From Bacteroidales bacterium (GTDB lineage: Bacteria; Bacteroidota; Bacteroidia; Bacteroidales; UBA10428): a DNA stretch of 61,832 nt. The stretch is from positions 1 through 61,832 of the forward strand of contig JAFGVA010000006.1 in assembly GCA_016938235.1 (NCBI GenBank), given 5' to 3'. The number at the start of each line of letters is the position of its first letter. Within the stretch, counting starts at the first letter, position 1. Below are positions 8,988-17,202 of the stretch, one piece after another. The notes beneath the pieces are model-generated. The model was given only the letters and a program-made list of their open reading frames with translations. It did no database searches and was not told the DNA's origin. Made by a program: the position numbers and the translations under genes.

Positions 8988-9018
8988 CAAATGTATCACT
9001 TTATTGAGTGATAAACAA
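8988..9018 (-). promoter_or_regulatory. satD promoter (TTG-N20-TACATTTG)
   Basis: On the minus strand a -33 TTG (9016-9018) and a perfect -7 TACATTTG (8988-8995) are separated by exactly 20 bases, matching the Bacteroidota primary-sigma consensus TTG-N19..21-TAnnTTTG. The ATG at 8972 follows closely, so the leader is very short. Operator site 1 (8994-9013) fills the spacer. Confidence 0.8.
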
Positions 9019-9069
9019 AATTATCATTCAATTACGTGATATAATAAATTATCATTGAAATGCGTGATG
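8994..9069. promoter_or_regulatory. three operator-like sites phased at exactly 28 bp
   Basis: Site 1 (8994-9013) is TATCACT-N6-AGTGATA, a perfect dyad. Site 2 (9022-9041) is TATCATT-N6-CGTGATA and site 3 (9050-9069) is TATCATT-N6-CGTGATG. Each site is 20 bp and each begins 28 bp after the previous one. Site 1 sits between the -33 and -7 of the satD promoter, so binding there would block RNA polymerase; sites 2 and 3 lie upstream and could load the protein cooperatively. The neighbouring SatD protein carries a helix-turn-helix and is the obvious candidate binder. Confidence 0.75.
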
Positions 9070-9334
9070 TTTTGATTTTTCATTGTTGGTGAAATTGTCT
9101 GAATCGCTTATTTTTTGGGATTTCATGGTTTTGCTGATTTTAGCAATTATTCTTTAATTTTCAGTGAAATCTTTTAATGTAATTAATGTTAATAAGACTA
9201 GTTTTATTTTCAAACTCATAATTATCATCTTTGTATCATTTCACAAAAGAAAAAAAATAAGAGCAATCCGGCTTAAGTGGTTGATGATAGAGAAAGTAAT
9301 TTTATAAATATCAAGCAAAAACTATCCTTATGTT
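9070..9334. other. AT-rich intergenic region, no gene seen
   Basis: The space between the satD operators and the MATE gene end holds no open frame with protein-like content. It is AT-rich. I found no convincing promoter, hairpin or RNA gene in it. Confidence 0.5.
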
Positions 9335-10720
9335 CTATATTTCTCTAAGTTTCCACTTGCCCCTTGTAAATACATAAACACTTATAATACAAAGTACCGA
9401 TTCTGCTATAAAAATGCTATAAAACACCCCGTTTTCTTCCATTCCTAATTTGAGTGCCAGCAAGGCTGCCAAGGGTATTTCAATAAGCCAGAAACCAATA
9501 AAATTCAACAAGGTAGGAGTATAAGTATCTCCGGCGCCGTTAAAGGCCTGACCAATAACCATCTGTACACCATAAAACAGGTTGCCCAGGCTAATAATTT
9601 TCAGGCATCTGATGGCTACGTCGTATGATACTTCAGAAGTTCCGAAAGCAGAAATGAGAATATGCGGAATAAACTGAAAAAGTAACATTATCAGAAGCAT
9701 ATAGCATGCGTTTACCAGTGCAGTAATCCACACAGCTTTTTGTGCCCGTTCTGGATTTTTTGCTCCAAGATTTTGACCAACCAGTGTTGAGGCGGCATTG
9801 CTCAAGCCCCATGCGGGTAGCAGGAAGAAAACAAAAATGCGTATTCCAATGGTATACCCGGCAATTACTTCTTCCTGATATGACGATAAAATGCGATATA
9901 AAAATATCCAGCTTGATGTAGCAATAAGAAACTGGAAAATACCACCCCCCGACAGGTACAAAACTTTCCACATGGTTTTAATTTGCAACCTGAAATACGA
10001 AAGTCTGAGTTTAATTCTTCCTTTACCTTTAAACATCAGGTAAAACTGAATAAGCACGGCCAAACCTCTGCCCGTGTTTGTTGCAACAGCTGCCCCGGTT
10101 ACTCCCAGTTCCGGGAAAGGCCCTAATCCAAAAATGAAACATGGATCAAGTACAATATTAACCAGGTTTGCGATAATCAATACCCACATCGACAAGGCAG
10201 GGTTTCCGGCACTTCGGAATATGGCATTATTTACAAAAAGCAACATAATAAGAATATTCCCAGTCATCATCAGGCGGGTGTAATTTCTGCCTTGCTCAAT
10301 AACTTCAGGGCTGGCTTTCATTAATCCGAGTATTTTTTCAGCAGCAAAAAAACCGGGAATAGCTATAAACAACGAAAGAAACAGGCTTAATAAAATAGCC
10401 TGGCTTGCACCTCTCGAAGCTTTTTCAGGATTTTTCTCTCCAATTCTTCTCGATACAAGGCCGGTTGTACCCATAGCAATTCCAATACCAATAGCATAAA
10501 CCAGGGTCATGAGCGATTCTGTAAGGCCAACTACTGCTGTAGCATTGTCGCCAAGTTGTGAAACAAAATAAATATCAAGAATGGCAAAAAGTGATTCGAA
10601 AAGCATTTCCAGTACCATAGGTATTGATAATAGCACTATGGCTTTTCGTAGCCTTATTTTTGTATAATCCTGTTCAACACCAAAAATGGAATCTTTGAGT
10701 TCGGTAAAGAAATTATTCAT
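9335..10720 (-). CDS. MATE family multidrug efflux transporter
   Basis: A 461-residue protein with 12 predicted membrane helices in two similar halves, the usual length for the family. MATE signatures include LSIPMVLEMLFESLFAILD near the start, QLGDNATAVVGL at about 55-66 and VGQAFNGAGDTYTPT in the second half. Such pumps export cationic drugs or metabolites in exchange for Na+ or H+. It stands alone with no local regulator, so the substrate cannot be inferred. Start ATG at 10720 is preceded by an AT-rich leader. Confidence 0.92.
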   Translation of the reverse strand: MNNFFTELKDSIFGVEQDYTKIRLRKAIVLLSIPMVLEMLFESLFAILDIYFVSQLGDNATAVVGLTESLMTLVYAIGIGIAMGTTGLVSRRIGEKNPEKASRGASQAILLSLFLSLFIAIPGFFAAEKILGLMKASPEVIEQGRNYTRLMMTGNILIMLLFVNNAIFRSAGNPALSMWVLIIANLVNIVLDPCFIFGLGPFPELGVTGAAVATNTGRGLAVLIQFYLMFKGKGRIKLRLSYFRLQIKTMWKVLYLSGGGIFQFLIATSSWIFLYRILSSYQEEVIAGYTIGIRIFVFFLLPAWGLSNAASTLVGQNLGAKNPERAQKAVWITALVNACYMLLIMLLFQFIPHILISAFGTSEVSYDVAIRCLKIISLGNLFYGVQMVIGQAFNGAGDTYTPTLLNFIGFWLIEIPLAALLALKLGMEENGVFYSIFIAESVLCIISVYVFTRGKWKLREI

Positions 10721-11048
10721 GAATAGAAATAGTCGTCAATATTAACCAATAAAAGCTAATTTAGTTAATGGGCAAAACATTCTTTTTTTAGAATTTGTGT
10801 CCTACTTGTAAAATGTTAATGTAAACAAAGGAATATATTTCTTTGGAAGATAAAAACAAACAGGCAGAAGTTAGTCTGGAATGCCAATCACCTACAAATA
10901 ATTGAAACTAAGCAAAGCTGCCTGCTTGAAAACTCAATAGATAAGTATCTATACGAATAATTTATTACCTCATTAGAGTATATTTTAATCTATAAGATGC
11001 AAAAAGAGTTGTTAAGGTTGCTTATGTATAACGATAAAATTGTTAAAA
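10721..11048. other. intergenic region with an imperfect 20-bp palindrome
   Basis: No gene is seen. An 18-of-20 palindrome, CAAAGGAA-N5-TTCTTTG, covers 10826-10845. A 7-bp inverted pair CAGGCAG/CTGCCTG lies at 10861-10867 and 10918-10924, with about 50 bases between. Either could be an operator or a folded RNA; I have no further support. Confidence 0.3.
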
Positions 11049-11711
11049 TTATGTTATCAGAACAGAAGAAATTGTGAAATTACCGCCCTTAGCATATTTC
11101 TTAAGTAGCTCAACAGCCTGATTCAAAGTATTATCAAGTATTTCATGAAGGCCAAAATCATAAAATACAAAAAGAATATTTTTTGCTGTTTCTGTAATCA
11201 TTGTTCTTTCTGAATCACTGGTTGGACTGCCAAATATGCTCACATCGTCTCTTATAACAGGCATGCCTTCAATATTTAGTTTTCCACGGCCAATACCAAA
11301 ATATTCGTCCTGTTCGGTTCCGATATCCAATATAATCTGACCCGATAATTTCTGTTTGTCATACCCACCAATTGAGTATCCACTCAACACAGAGATCAGA
11401 TTAAGCACATCTACTACATTGTTAACATTGTAGAGGTTGTTCCCTTTAACAATTCTTCTCATTAGTGAATCTGCAGATGGTCTGTACCGGCTTGGATCTT
11501 TTCCGCAAAGTTTATAGGCTTTTCTTGTTTCGGCAATTATATTATTTTGCGTAATGGAATCAAGTTGGAGCCTTTTAGAAAGGGCTTTTGTTTCCTTGTC
11601 AATATAATTCCATAAATCAGAACCTCCCGGCTCAACCAAAGCTTCAAACTCAATTATACCTAATCTTACGGTGCTTAAAGCACTAATTATCTTTTCCGAT
11701 GCTTTAATCAA
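11049..11711 (-). CDS. B3/B4 tRNA-binding domain protein
   Basis: A 220-residue protein matching the free-standing B3/B4 family related to part of the phenylalanyl-tRNA synthetase beta subunit. Segments AYKLCGKDPSRYRPSADSL and RIVKGNNLYNVNNVVDVLNL are characteristic. Such proteins are often annotated as phenylalanyl-tRNA synthetase-like; a role in editing or amino-acid recognition is supposed but not established. The start is TTG at 11711: an in-frame TAA lies four codons upstream and no ATG is available near the conserved N-terminus. No operon partners. Confidence 0.8.
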   Translation of the reverse strand: MIKASEKIISALSTVRLGIIEFEALVEPGGSDLWNYIDKETKALSKRLQLDSITQNNIIAETRKAYKLCGKDPSRYRPSADSLMRRIVKGNNLYNVNNVVDVLNLISVLSGYSIGGYDKQKLSGQIILDIGTEQDEYFGIGRGKLNIEGMPVIRDDVSIFGSPTSDSERTMITETAKNILFVFYDFGLHEILDNTLNQAVELLKKYAKGGNFTISSVLIT

Positions 11712-11853
11712 TGGATTTGCTTATTTAAAATTATTCAAAATAAGTTTATCGTTAGAATTTATGTAAATATCATATAAATATACGTGTTAATCAATATAAC
11801 CAATCTTTGCCTGAAAACCAACGTAACATAAAACAGAAACCCACAAAATATGT

Positions 11854-12231
11854 GTGATGGAAAAAATAATTATTGAAGGATCAAATCATTTACCCAGGGT
11901 AGAATTTGATTTAAACGGGAAGTTGAGTATGGAGGGGCGTTCGTTACCAGAGGATGTTGTTAAGCTGTTCAGTCCCTTAATTGATTTTGCTTCTAATTTA
12001 TCTGTCGGTAGTGTTGTTTTCGACATTAATCTTGAATATTTCAATACTGCCACATCAAAACAATTGCTCGAATTATTGAAACATTTGGATGCAAACAACA
12101 AAATAAACGAAGTATGTGTAAACTGGCATTTTGAAGAAGGTGATGAAGACAGTATTGAAATGGCCGAAATTTATGAAGAAAGCCTGATGAGGATTGCTTT
12201 TAAATATATCGAATACCAGGAAGCTGCATAA
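11854..12231 (+). CDS. SiaC-like regulatory phosphoprotein (DUF1987), copy 1
   Basis: A 125-residue protein of the SiaC/DUF1987 family. In Pseudomonas, SiaC is a partner-switch protein phosphorylated by SiaB, dephosphorylated by SiaA, and activates a diguanylate cyclase. The diagnostic segment INLEYFNTATSKQLLELL (about residues 58-75) holds the Ser/Thr expected to be phosphorylated, and EGDEDSIEMAE is the acidic stretch after it. A second Met at 11857 is equally good. A close paralogue follows at 12375. No siaA, siaB or cyclase gene lies in the window, so its kinase must be elsewhere. Confidence 0.85.
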   Translation: MMEKIIIEGSNHLPRVEFDLNGKLSMEGRSLPEDVVKLFSPLIDFASNLSVGSVVFDINLEYFNTATSKQLLELLKHLDANNKINEVCVNWHFEEGDEDSIEMAEIYEESLMRIAFKYIEYQEAA

Positions 12232-12374
12232 TTAATTTTGCATCAATTACTGCAACCGGATATTATCAAATAATAAACTACATAAGTCACAAAATAACTG
12301 CCATTAATCAACACTTTATATCGTTATCAGAAAAAGCCCGTAAGAACTACAAAACAGGAATGATATACAGAACT

Positions 12375-12767
12375 ATGGAACGAATTTTTATTGAAGCGAC
12401 AAACCATTTGCCACTGGTAGATTTTGAAACAGACGGTAAATTTAAGTTAGAAGGAAGGGTAATTCCTGAAGATGTAAACAAATTTTTTAATCCTTTGATT
12501 GAATTTGTTTCACAACTTGAAACCGAAAAAGTTGAATTCAACATAAACCTCGAATACTTTAATACTGCCACATCAAAAAAACTATTAGACTTGTTGAAGC
12601 ATTTGGATGCAAACAATAAAATTGGTTTAGTAAATGTAAACTGGCATTACGAAGAAGGAGACGATGATAGCCTGGAAATGGGTGAAGTTTATGAAGAATG
12701 TATGTTGAGAACGAGTTTTCGGTTTATTGAATACGCAGAAATACAGATTAAACAAAACAATATATAG
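12375..12767 (+). CDS. SiaC-like regulatory phosphoprotein (DUF1987), copy 2
   Basis: A 130-residue tandem paralogue of the gene at 11854. MERIFIEATNHLPLVDFE aligns with the first copy's MEKIIIEGSNHLPRVEFD, so I use the ATG at 12375 rather than 12360. The phospho-site region is preserved (LEYFNTATSKKLLDLLKHLD), followed by EEGDDDSLEMGEVYEE. Identity between copies is high, especially around this helix, pointing to a recent duplication. It ends just before the terminator at 12775. The pair may give graded or specialised partner-switch outputs. Confidence 0.85.
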   Translation: MERIFIEATNHLPLVDFETDGKFKLEGRVIPEDVNKFFNPLIEFVSQLETEKVEFNINLEYFNTATSKKLLDLLKHLDANNKIGLVNVNWHYEEGDDDSLEMGEVYEECMLRTSFRFIEYAEIQIKQNNI

Positions 12768-12774
12768 TGTGAAT

Positions 12775-12806
12775 AAACCTGTTATCTTTTGGTAACAGGT
12801 TTTTTG
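12775..12806 (+). terminator. intrinsic terminator after the SiaC pair
   Basis: A 10-bp stem, AAACCTGTTA with TAACAGGTTT, and an 8-base loop are followed by T-rich sequence. It starts 8 bases after the second SiaC stop. Confidence 0.85.
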
Positions 12807-12815
12807 TTTGCCCGG

Positions 12816-12845
12816 TTGCAAAGCATAGATAAAAGGGTATTTTTG
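12816..12845 (+). promoter_or_regulatory. rsgA promoter (TTG-N19-TATTTTTG)
   Basis: TTG at 12816-12818 and a perfect -7 TATTTTTG at 12838-12845, spacer 19, match the Bacteroidota consensus. The rsgA ATG is 17 bases downstream. Confidence 0.75.
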
Positions 12846-12862
12846 TAGCATAAGATTATTAT

Positions 12863-13777
12863 ATGCCACAAGGATTAGTAATAAAATCGACCGGAAGCTG
12901 GTTTTCTGTTTTGTTTGAAAATAATGTTATACCCTGCCGCATAAAAGGAAAATTCAGAACACAGGGAATCAGAACTTCAAATCCTGTATGTGTGGGTGAT
13001 CTGGTGAATTTCGATCTGGTAAAAGAAGATAATTCGGGGCTGATTTTTTCTATTGAACCACGCAAAAATTATATTATTCGAAAAGCTACCCGGTTTCACC
13101 ACGAATCACATCTCATAGCAGCAAATATCGATCAGGCTTTCCTTATGGTGACATTAAAAATGCCACAAACACCATACGAGTTTATTGATCGTTTCCTGCT
13201 GGCCTCCGAAATGTTTTTTATTCCAACAAGCATTTTACTGAATAAAACAGATTTACTTTCTCAGCAGGAAATAGACGAGTTTGTTGACACCTATACAAAA
13301 GCCGGATATACCTGTCATTTGTTATCAGCAGATTGGGGTGAAGGTGTTGATGAGGTTTATGAGCGAATGAAAGGGAAACTGACTTTACTCTCGGGCAATA
13401 GTGGAGTTGGAAAATCGACACTGATAAGGAAAATAAATCCTGATTTGGATTTGAAAATCGGTGAAATTTCTGAATACCATAAATCGGGTAAACATACTAC
13501 CACATTTTCTGAAATTTTTAAGTTAACTAACGATTCTTTAGTTATTGATACTCCGGGGATTAAATCTTTTGGAATTATTGATATTGAAAAGAATGAAACC
13601 GGCCTTTATTTCAAAGATATTTTTCATAAATCTGCTGAATGTAAATTTACAAATTGTACCCATATTCATGAACCCGGATGCGCTGTGCTGGAAGCTGTAA
13701 AGGAAGGAAAGATTGCATGGTCGCGTTACCGGAGCTACTACAATATTTTTACCGATGAAGGAGAAAAACATCGGTAA
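12863..13777 (+). CDS. rsgA: ribosome small-subunit biogenesis GTPase RsgA
   Basis: A 304-residue circularly permuted GTPase that acts in late 30S subunit maturation. The order is an OB fold (about 1-70), NKxD in LLNKTDLL, the P-loop GNSGVGKSTLI (near residue 176), a switch region with KHTTTF, DTPG in VIDTPGIKSFG, and a C-terminal zinc knuckle with Cys and His in CKFTNCTHIHEPGCAV. Length and domain order are normal for the family. It has its own promoter directly behind the SiaC terminator. The gene is followed by a GAAG-loop palindrome. Confidence 0.96.
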   Translation: MPQGLVIKSTGSWFSVLFENNVIPCRIKGKFRTQGIRTSNPVCVGDLVNFDLVKEDNSGLIFSIEPRKNYIIRKATRFHHESHLIAANIDQAFLMVTLKMPQTPYEFIDRFLLASEMFFIPTSILLNKTDLLSQQEIDEFVDTYTKAGYTCHLLSADWGEGVDEVYERMKGKLTLLSGNSGVGKSTLIRKINPDLDLKIGEISEYHKSGKHTTTFSEIFKLTNDSLVIDTPGIKSFGIIDIEKNETGLYFKDIFHKSAECKFTNCTHIHEPGCAVLEAVKEGKIAWSRYRSYYNIFTDEGEKHR

Positions 13778-13786
13778 TTATTTATT

Positions 13787-13814
13787 CGTCATGCCTGCGA
13801 AGGCAGGCATCGAT
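13787..13814. repeat. GAAG-loop palindromic repeat
   Basis: ATGCCTGC, loop GAAG, GCAGGCAT (core 13791-13810), preceded by CGTC. The same CGTC + 8-bp stem + GAAG loop is seen at 38932 and, inverted, at 39089, which marks a REP-like family. It lies just after rsgA. Confidence 0.75.
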
Positions 13815-13844
13815 TCTTTGTACATAAAAAAGATTTGCAAAATG

Positions 13845-13865
13845 ATTCAAGTTTAAAACTTGAAT
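13845..13865. repeat. perfect 21-base palindrome
   Basis: ATTCAAGTTT, one central A, AAACTTGAAT: a 10-bp perfect stem. It could be the terminator of one convergent gene or an intergenic repeat; a looser relative lies at about 6413-6433. Confidence 0.6.
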
Positions 13866-13943
13866 TATAAAAAAATTGTTTCTCATTGCAAAGCTCAATA
13901 TCGTTGGACAGCTTAGTTTATAGGATTTTTATTGTAAAAAAAC

Positions 13944-13971
13944 CCAAAATCCAAAATCCAAAATCCAAAAT
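13944..13971. repeat. heptamer tandem repeat, CCAAAAT x4
   Basis: Four perfect copies of CCAAAAT immediately upstream of the stop of the minus-strand SRPBCC gene. A second heptamer array (GTGAAAA x4) is at 38891. Confidence 0.9.
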
Positions 13972-13974
13972 CAA

Positions 13975-14352
13975 TTACATAAAGTACTTCTTTAGTGCTC
14001 CAAAGTAATACTTTTTCCATCCTTCCACCATGTCTTCAAATGCTTCGTCAGGAATATTGGTATGAAGGAGTTCAATAAAAGTATCTTTGCCTTTATCTGA
14101 GAGTGTAAGTGTAACAATAGATTCTTCTACCTGGGGTTCGAAATACCATTGTTGTTTTATCAGTTTTCCGGGGATAAATTCGAGATTTTTGCCTTCAATA
14201 TCGCCATCCCAAATCGAAAATTCTGTTCCTGCCTTGGCTTCAAACCTGACATCAAAACCACTCCAAACTTCAATAATAACAGGGTTTGTCAGTGCAGCAT
14301 ATACTACTTCACGTTCACCGGGAATAGTAAAACTTAGTTTTAAATTTTTCAT
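13975..14352 (-). CDS. START-like / SRPBCC (AHSA1-type) domain protein
   Basis: A 125-residue single-domain protein with the SRPBCC helix-grip fold pattern: NLKLSFTIPGEREVVYAALTNP, then FDVRFEAKAGTEFSIWDGDI and LIKQQWYF, ending in a long amphipathic helix (AFEDMVEGWKKYYFGALKKY). AHSA1-type members bind hydrophobic ligands or stimulate chaperones; many are uncharacterised. The gene is monocistronic. A 17-mer repeat lies between it and the next gene at 14432. Specific ligand unknown. Confidence 0.8.
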   Translation of the reverse strand: MKNLKLSFTIPGEREVVYAALTNPVIIEVWSGFDVRFEAKAGTEFSIWDGDIEGKNLEFIPGKLIKQQWYFEPQVEESIVTLTLSDKGKDTFIELLHTNIPDEAFEDMVEGWKKYYFGALKKYFM

Positions 14353-14392
14353 GGCATAGTATCAGTTAATCACCAATATACGAGCAGAAGTA

Positions 14393-14409
14393 ATTCGTAA
14401 ATTCGTGGC
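14393..14409 (+). repeat. 17-mer intergenic repeat (ATTCGTRNATTNGTGGC), copy 1
   Basis: ATTCGTAAATTCGTGGC. Related copies stand at 39137-39153 and 49058-49074, with a degenerate copy at about 17615-17631 just after the EVE gene. All are intergenic and in the same orientation. Confidence 0.7.
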
Positions 14410-14431
14410 TTAATTTAATAACATTAATATT

Positions 14432-15325
14432 TTATAAAGCTATATTAAGTTCATTTTTGTGCTCCATCCAGGAACGGGTTCCGGTAAATTTGCACGAGAA
14501 ACCGGCAACCTCCGAAGCCTGTGCCAATGCTTGATTAAAGTTATGGCTTTTAGCATAGAAATAACAAAAAGCTCCATGAAATATATCGCCGGCCCCCAGA
14601 GTGTCTTTTACATCTTGTTGTTTTACAACAGGCAGCTCAGTTATTTTTTCATTATCGTAAATCAGTATAGGCTTTTCACCCTGTGTAATAGCCATTTTTT
14701 CAACAGAAAAAGATTTAAGTGTCTTAAAAACTTCTTTTTTTGTAATACATGAGCTGGGATAAAAATCGTCGCTGCAAACGGCAATATCAATGTAAGGCAG
14801 AATTTTATCCAGTCCTTTTTTCCAGCTTCCACCATCGAACACAGTAGGAATATGATGTTTATTCAATTCTTTAAGAATGAGCTCGCTCATTACAGGGTAA
14901 AAGCCATCAAAAAGAGCAATATCATACTTACTGAAATCGTGATTTAGCTTTTCTATAAAATGTTCGGTACTGTTGGGTGGCATATACGAAAAAATGGTTC
15001 GTTCGCCATTGCTCTCATCTGTAATGATACTTGCAAATACCGGATTGCTGTTGAAATCCTGAATCGGATCAATAAGGTTTATTCCAAACGAACCGATTTC
15101 TCCTTTGAGAAAAGATGTCAGCCGGTGTTTTCCAATGGGAGTTATTAATGTTACTTCTGCCCCCAGGTGTGCAGCAGTTATTGCTGCATTAGCTGCAGGT
15201 CCGCCGGTTGAGATTTCGTTGTGATGAGCTTTTGTTTTTGTGTTTGATTTGGGGTATTGGTTTACAAAAAACTGCAAATCAATTGTGTTCAAGCCAACAA
15301 AAAGAGCTTTTATTTTCTTCTCCAT
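14432..15325 (-). CDS. PfkB/ribokinase-family sugar kinase
   Basis: A 297-residue PfkB-family kinase that phosphorylates a small sugar or related alcohol with ATP. The first signature, STGGPAANAAITAAHLGAEV (about residues 39-58), and the second, DTLGAGDIFHGAF, with its catalytic Asp in GAGD, are intact. The 297-residue length is standard. The substrate cannot be told from sequence; nearest guesses are a ribokinase- or fructokinase-like sugar kinase. A perfect -7 motif TAGCTTTG stands 22 bases upstream of the start, so it probably has its own promoter despite being 65 bases behind the amidase gene. Confidence 0.88.
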   Translation of the reverse strand: MEKKIKALFVGLNTIDLQFFVNQYPKSNTKTKAHHNEISTGGPAANAAITAAHLGAEVTLITPIGKHRLTSFLKGEIGSFGINLIDPIQDFNSNPVFASIITDESNGERTIFSYMPPNSTEHFIEKLNHDFSKYDIALFDGFYPVMSELILKELNKHHIPTVFDGGSWKKGLDKILPYIDIAVCSDDFYPSSCITKKEVFKTLKSFSVEKMAITQGEKPILIYDNEKITELPVVKQQDVKDTLGAGDIFHGAFCYFYAKSHNFNQALAQASEVAGFSCKFTGTRSWMEHKNELNIAL

Positions 15326-15346
15326 ATATTTTTGAAATTGCTATGC

Positions 15347-15354
15347 AAAGCTAG
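15347..15354 (-). promoter_or_regulatory. candidate -7 element of the PfkB gene
   Basis: Minus-strand TAGCTTTG is a perfect TAnnTTTG in the 65-base gap before the PfkB gene. There is no TTG at the best spacing, so this is only a candidate. Confidence 0.4.
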
Positions 15355-15390
15355 CAAACCAGTTCAATAATTAATGCTTCAAGTATTGAA

Positions 15391-16287
15391 TTAATTTTCC
15401 GGCTTTACAAAAAGAAGTGAAACAATGCTGTCTTTTGCCGCAATTTGTATGACATACAAACCCTTCTTCAAGTCGGCTAAATGGATTAAATATTCCTTTT
15501 GAGGGCTTTCTATTTGAAAATTATTTAGCAGAATACCTTGTATATCATACAAGCTAATGAGGGTATTGGTTTGAAAATATTCTTCTGATTTTAATATCAA
15601 TAGCTTATTAACGGGGTTTGGATAAATGTTAACATTTAATTGATTTTCAATTATGTATGAGGGATAATCTATAGTGAAACTTATATCAATAGCCTCGGTG
15701 TAGGCTGCAGCAAAAAGCCATTGCCAGTCTTCATCGACAAGTTTTGCAGAGTCTTCAGGTGTATCAACAAAACCTATTTCATTCAGGCATCCCGGGGCAG
15801 CTCCTTTTAAAACACCCAGGTGAAATCCCAGATATTTGATATCTTCTATGCTTCGGCGGCTTCGCCATTCACCATATTCTGCCATATTATCCTGAACAAG
15901 TCTTGAGAATGTACTGTCAATAGCTCGGTTTGGAGAATTTATATGACACCAGAAAGTTTCGGTTCCTGTACCGCCTCCGGCATTGCAATGAATACTCAAA
16001 AGACGTTCAGCTTCGTAAGTATCGGCTAATTCAGCTCTTTGGGTAAGTGACATCCAGCTTCCGGTATCACTGTCCTCACGGGTCATGATAACCGTATAGC
16101 CTTTCTTTTCGAGTGTGTCTCTGAGTTTTAATCCAACTTCGCAATTGGTATGAATTTCTGTTGTGGTTCTTCCGTCAACATCTTCGCCTTGGGTTCCGTA
16201 ACCATGTCCGGGATCAATACATATTACCTGAGTATAGCCAAAGCTGCTAAAAAAAAGAGTTGTTAAAGCAAGAAATATTTTTCTCAT
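15391..16287 (-). CDS. N-acetylmuramoyl-L-alanine amidase with T9SS sorting domain
   Basis: A 298-residue secreted Amidase_3 enzyme that cuts the amide between muramic acid and the stem peptide. After a signal peptide (about 1-20) the zinc ligands appear in IDPGHG (His28), an early Glu (TTTEIHTN) and LSIHCNAGG; the catalytic Glu is in CLNEIGFVD. Residues about 220-298 are a type A T9SS C-terminal domain: VNIYPNPVNKLLIL and LKKGLYVIQIAAKD. The protein is therefore exported through the outer membrane, perhaps to attack other cells' walls or remodel its own. Its ATG shares one base with the upstream stop (TAATG), so it is coupled to the PD40 gene. Confidence 0.92.
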   Translation of the reverse strand: MRKIFLALTTLFFSSFGYTQVICIDPGHGYGTQGEDVDGRTTTEIHTNCEVGLKLRDTLEKKGYTVIMTREDSDTGSWMSLTQRAELADTYEAERLLSIHCNAGGGTGTETFWCHINSPNRAIDSTFSRLVQDNMAEYGEWRSRRSIEDIKYLGFHLGVLKGAAPGCLNEIGFVDTPEDSAKLVDEDWQWLFAAAYTEAIDISFTIDYPSYIIENQLNVNIYPNPVNKLLILKSEEYFQTNTLISLYDIQGILLNNFQIESPQKEYLIHLADLKKGLYVIQIAAKDSIVSLLFVKPEN

Positions 16288-17105
16288 TATTCAGAAACAG
16301 TTTTGAGTTCTCCAATAAATATTTCACCGGTTTCACAGTTAGAAAAGGCAATTTGTTTTCCATCGGGAGAAACCGAAGGCCACATTTCCATTATATCTGG
16401 TGTATCAGTTATTTTTATAGGATTCTTCTCAACAATATCCATCATATAAATTTCAGAATTATTAATGCGATGTCCGTCAGAACTTTCATCAAGAAAATAA
16501 AAAAATGTTTTACTGTCGGGCGACCAGGAAGATGCTATTCCGGTACCCAGGCGAATAAGTTCACCCGATCCATCGGTTTTTAACAGGTACATTTCTGATT
16601 TAAGATGAATAATGGCCTGGCTTTTGTCGGGAGATAATATTGGATTGTAATACAAACCTCGCTTGGTGGTTATTGGTTTTTCAAGATTTTCTGAGAAGAA
16701 AAACAAATCAACCGACTGGTTTTTAATATTGATTTTCAGAATGGTATCGCTGGTAGTCAGGGCAGAAGTCTTGAAATCATTGATTAATAAAGGCTTGTTT
16801 TTTTCAAAACTAACAATCACATTGTTTTTCAGCCACAGGGGTACGCCCGAAATTTTAATATCCTTATTGATGCAGCTTAATTCCCGATTCGTTAAGTTTA
16901 AGGTATACAATCCTTTGTTGTTTTTTCCGGTTAACAGTAACGTTTCGCCGGTTGCGTTCCACACAGGTTTATCAAGAGATATAGTATCGGAAGTTATTTT
17001 TTCAATATTGATAATTTCAGAATTTTGAGAAATGCCAAATCTCATAAAAACTAAAAGCATCAGTATAATAAGAAATTTGACGCGGTATTTTTCAGTTGAT
17101 ATCAT
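16287..17105 (-). CDS. TolB-like PD40 beta-propeller protein
   Basis: A 272-residue exported protein with an N-terminal hydrophobic segment (about 9-26) and PD40-type propeller blades: YNPILSPDKSQAIIH, SSWSPDSKTFFYF and MWPSVSPDGKQIAFSN. It lacks the TolB N-terminal domain. Only about four to five blades are visible, so the propeller may be partial or may form a dimer. It overlaps the amidase start by one base and probably works with it at the cell envelope; that link is inference from the operon. Confidence 0.75.
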   Translation of the reverse strand: MISTEKYRVKFLIILMLLVFMRFGISQNSEIINIEKITSDTISLDKPVWNATGETLLLTGKNNKGLYTLNLTNRELSCINKDIKISGVPLWLKNNVIVSFEKNKPLLINDFKTSALTTSDTILKINIKNQSVDLFFFSENLEKPITTKRGLYYNPILSPDKSQAIIHLKSEMYLLKTDGSGELIRLGTGIASSWSPDSKTFFYFLDESSDGHRINNSEIYMMDIVEKNPIKITDTPDIMEMWPSVSPDGKQIAFSNCETGEIFIGELKTVSE

Positions 17106-17202
17106 AATTAAGTTTTCAAATTCTTAACTAAGTTAGTACAGCAATATTATATTTCATTCAAATTTCGTGCTAAGTTTATAGCTTAAAAATTTGTGTTGAA
17201 TA

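Noticed and set aside
10861-10924. small RNA gene formed by CAGGCAG/CTGCCTG
   Set aside because: Only a 7-bp stem over 50 bases, without a terminator or promoter.
13944-13971. CRISPR or phase-variable coding repeat
   Set aside because: Only four 7-bp units, outside any coding frame.
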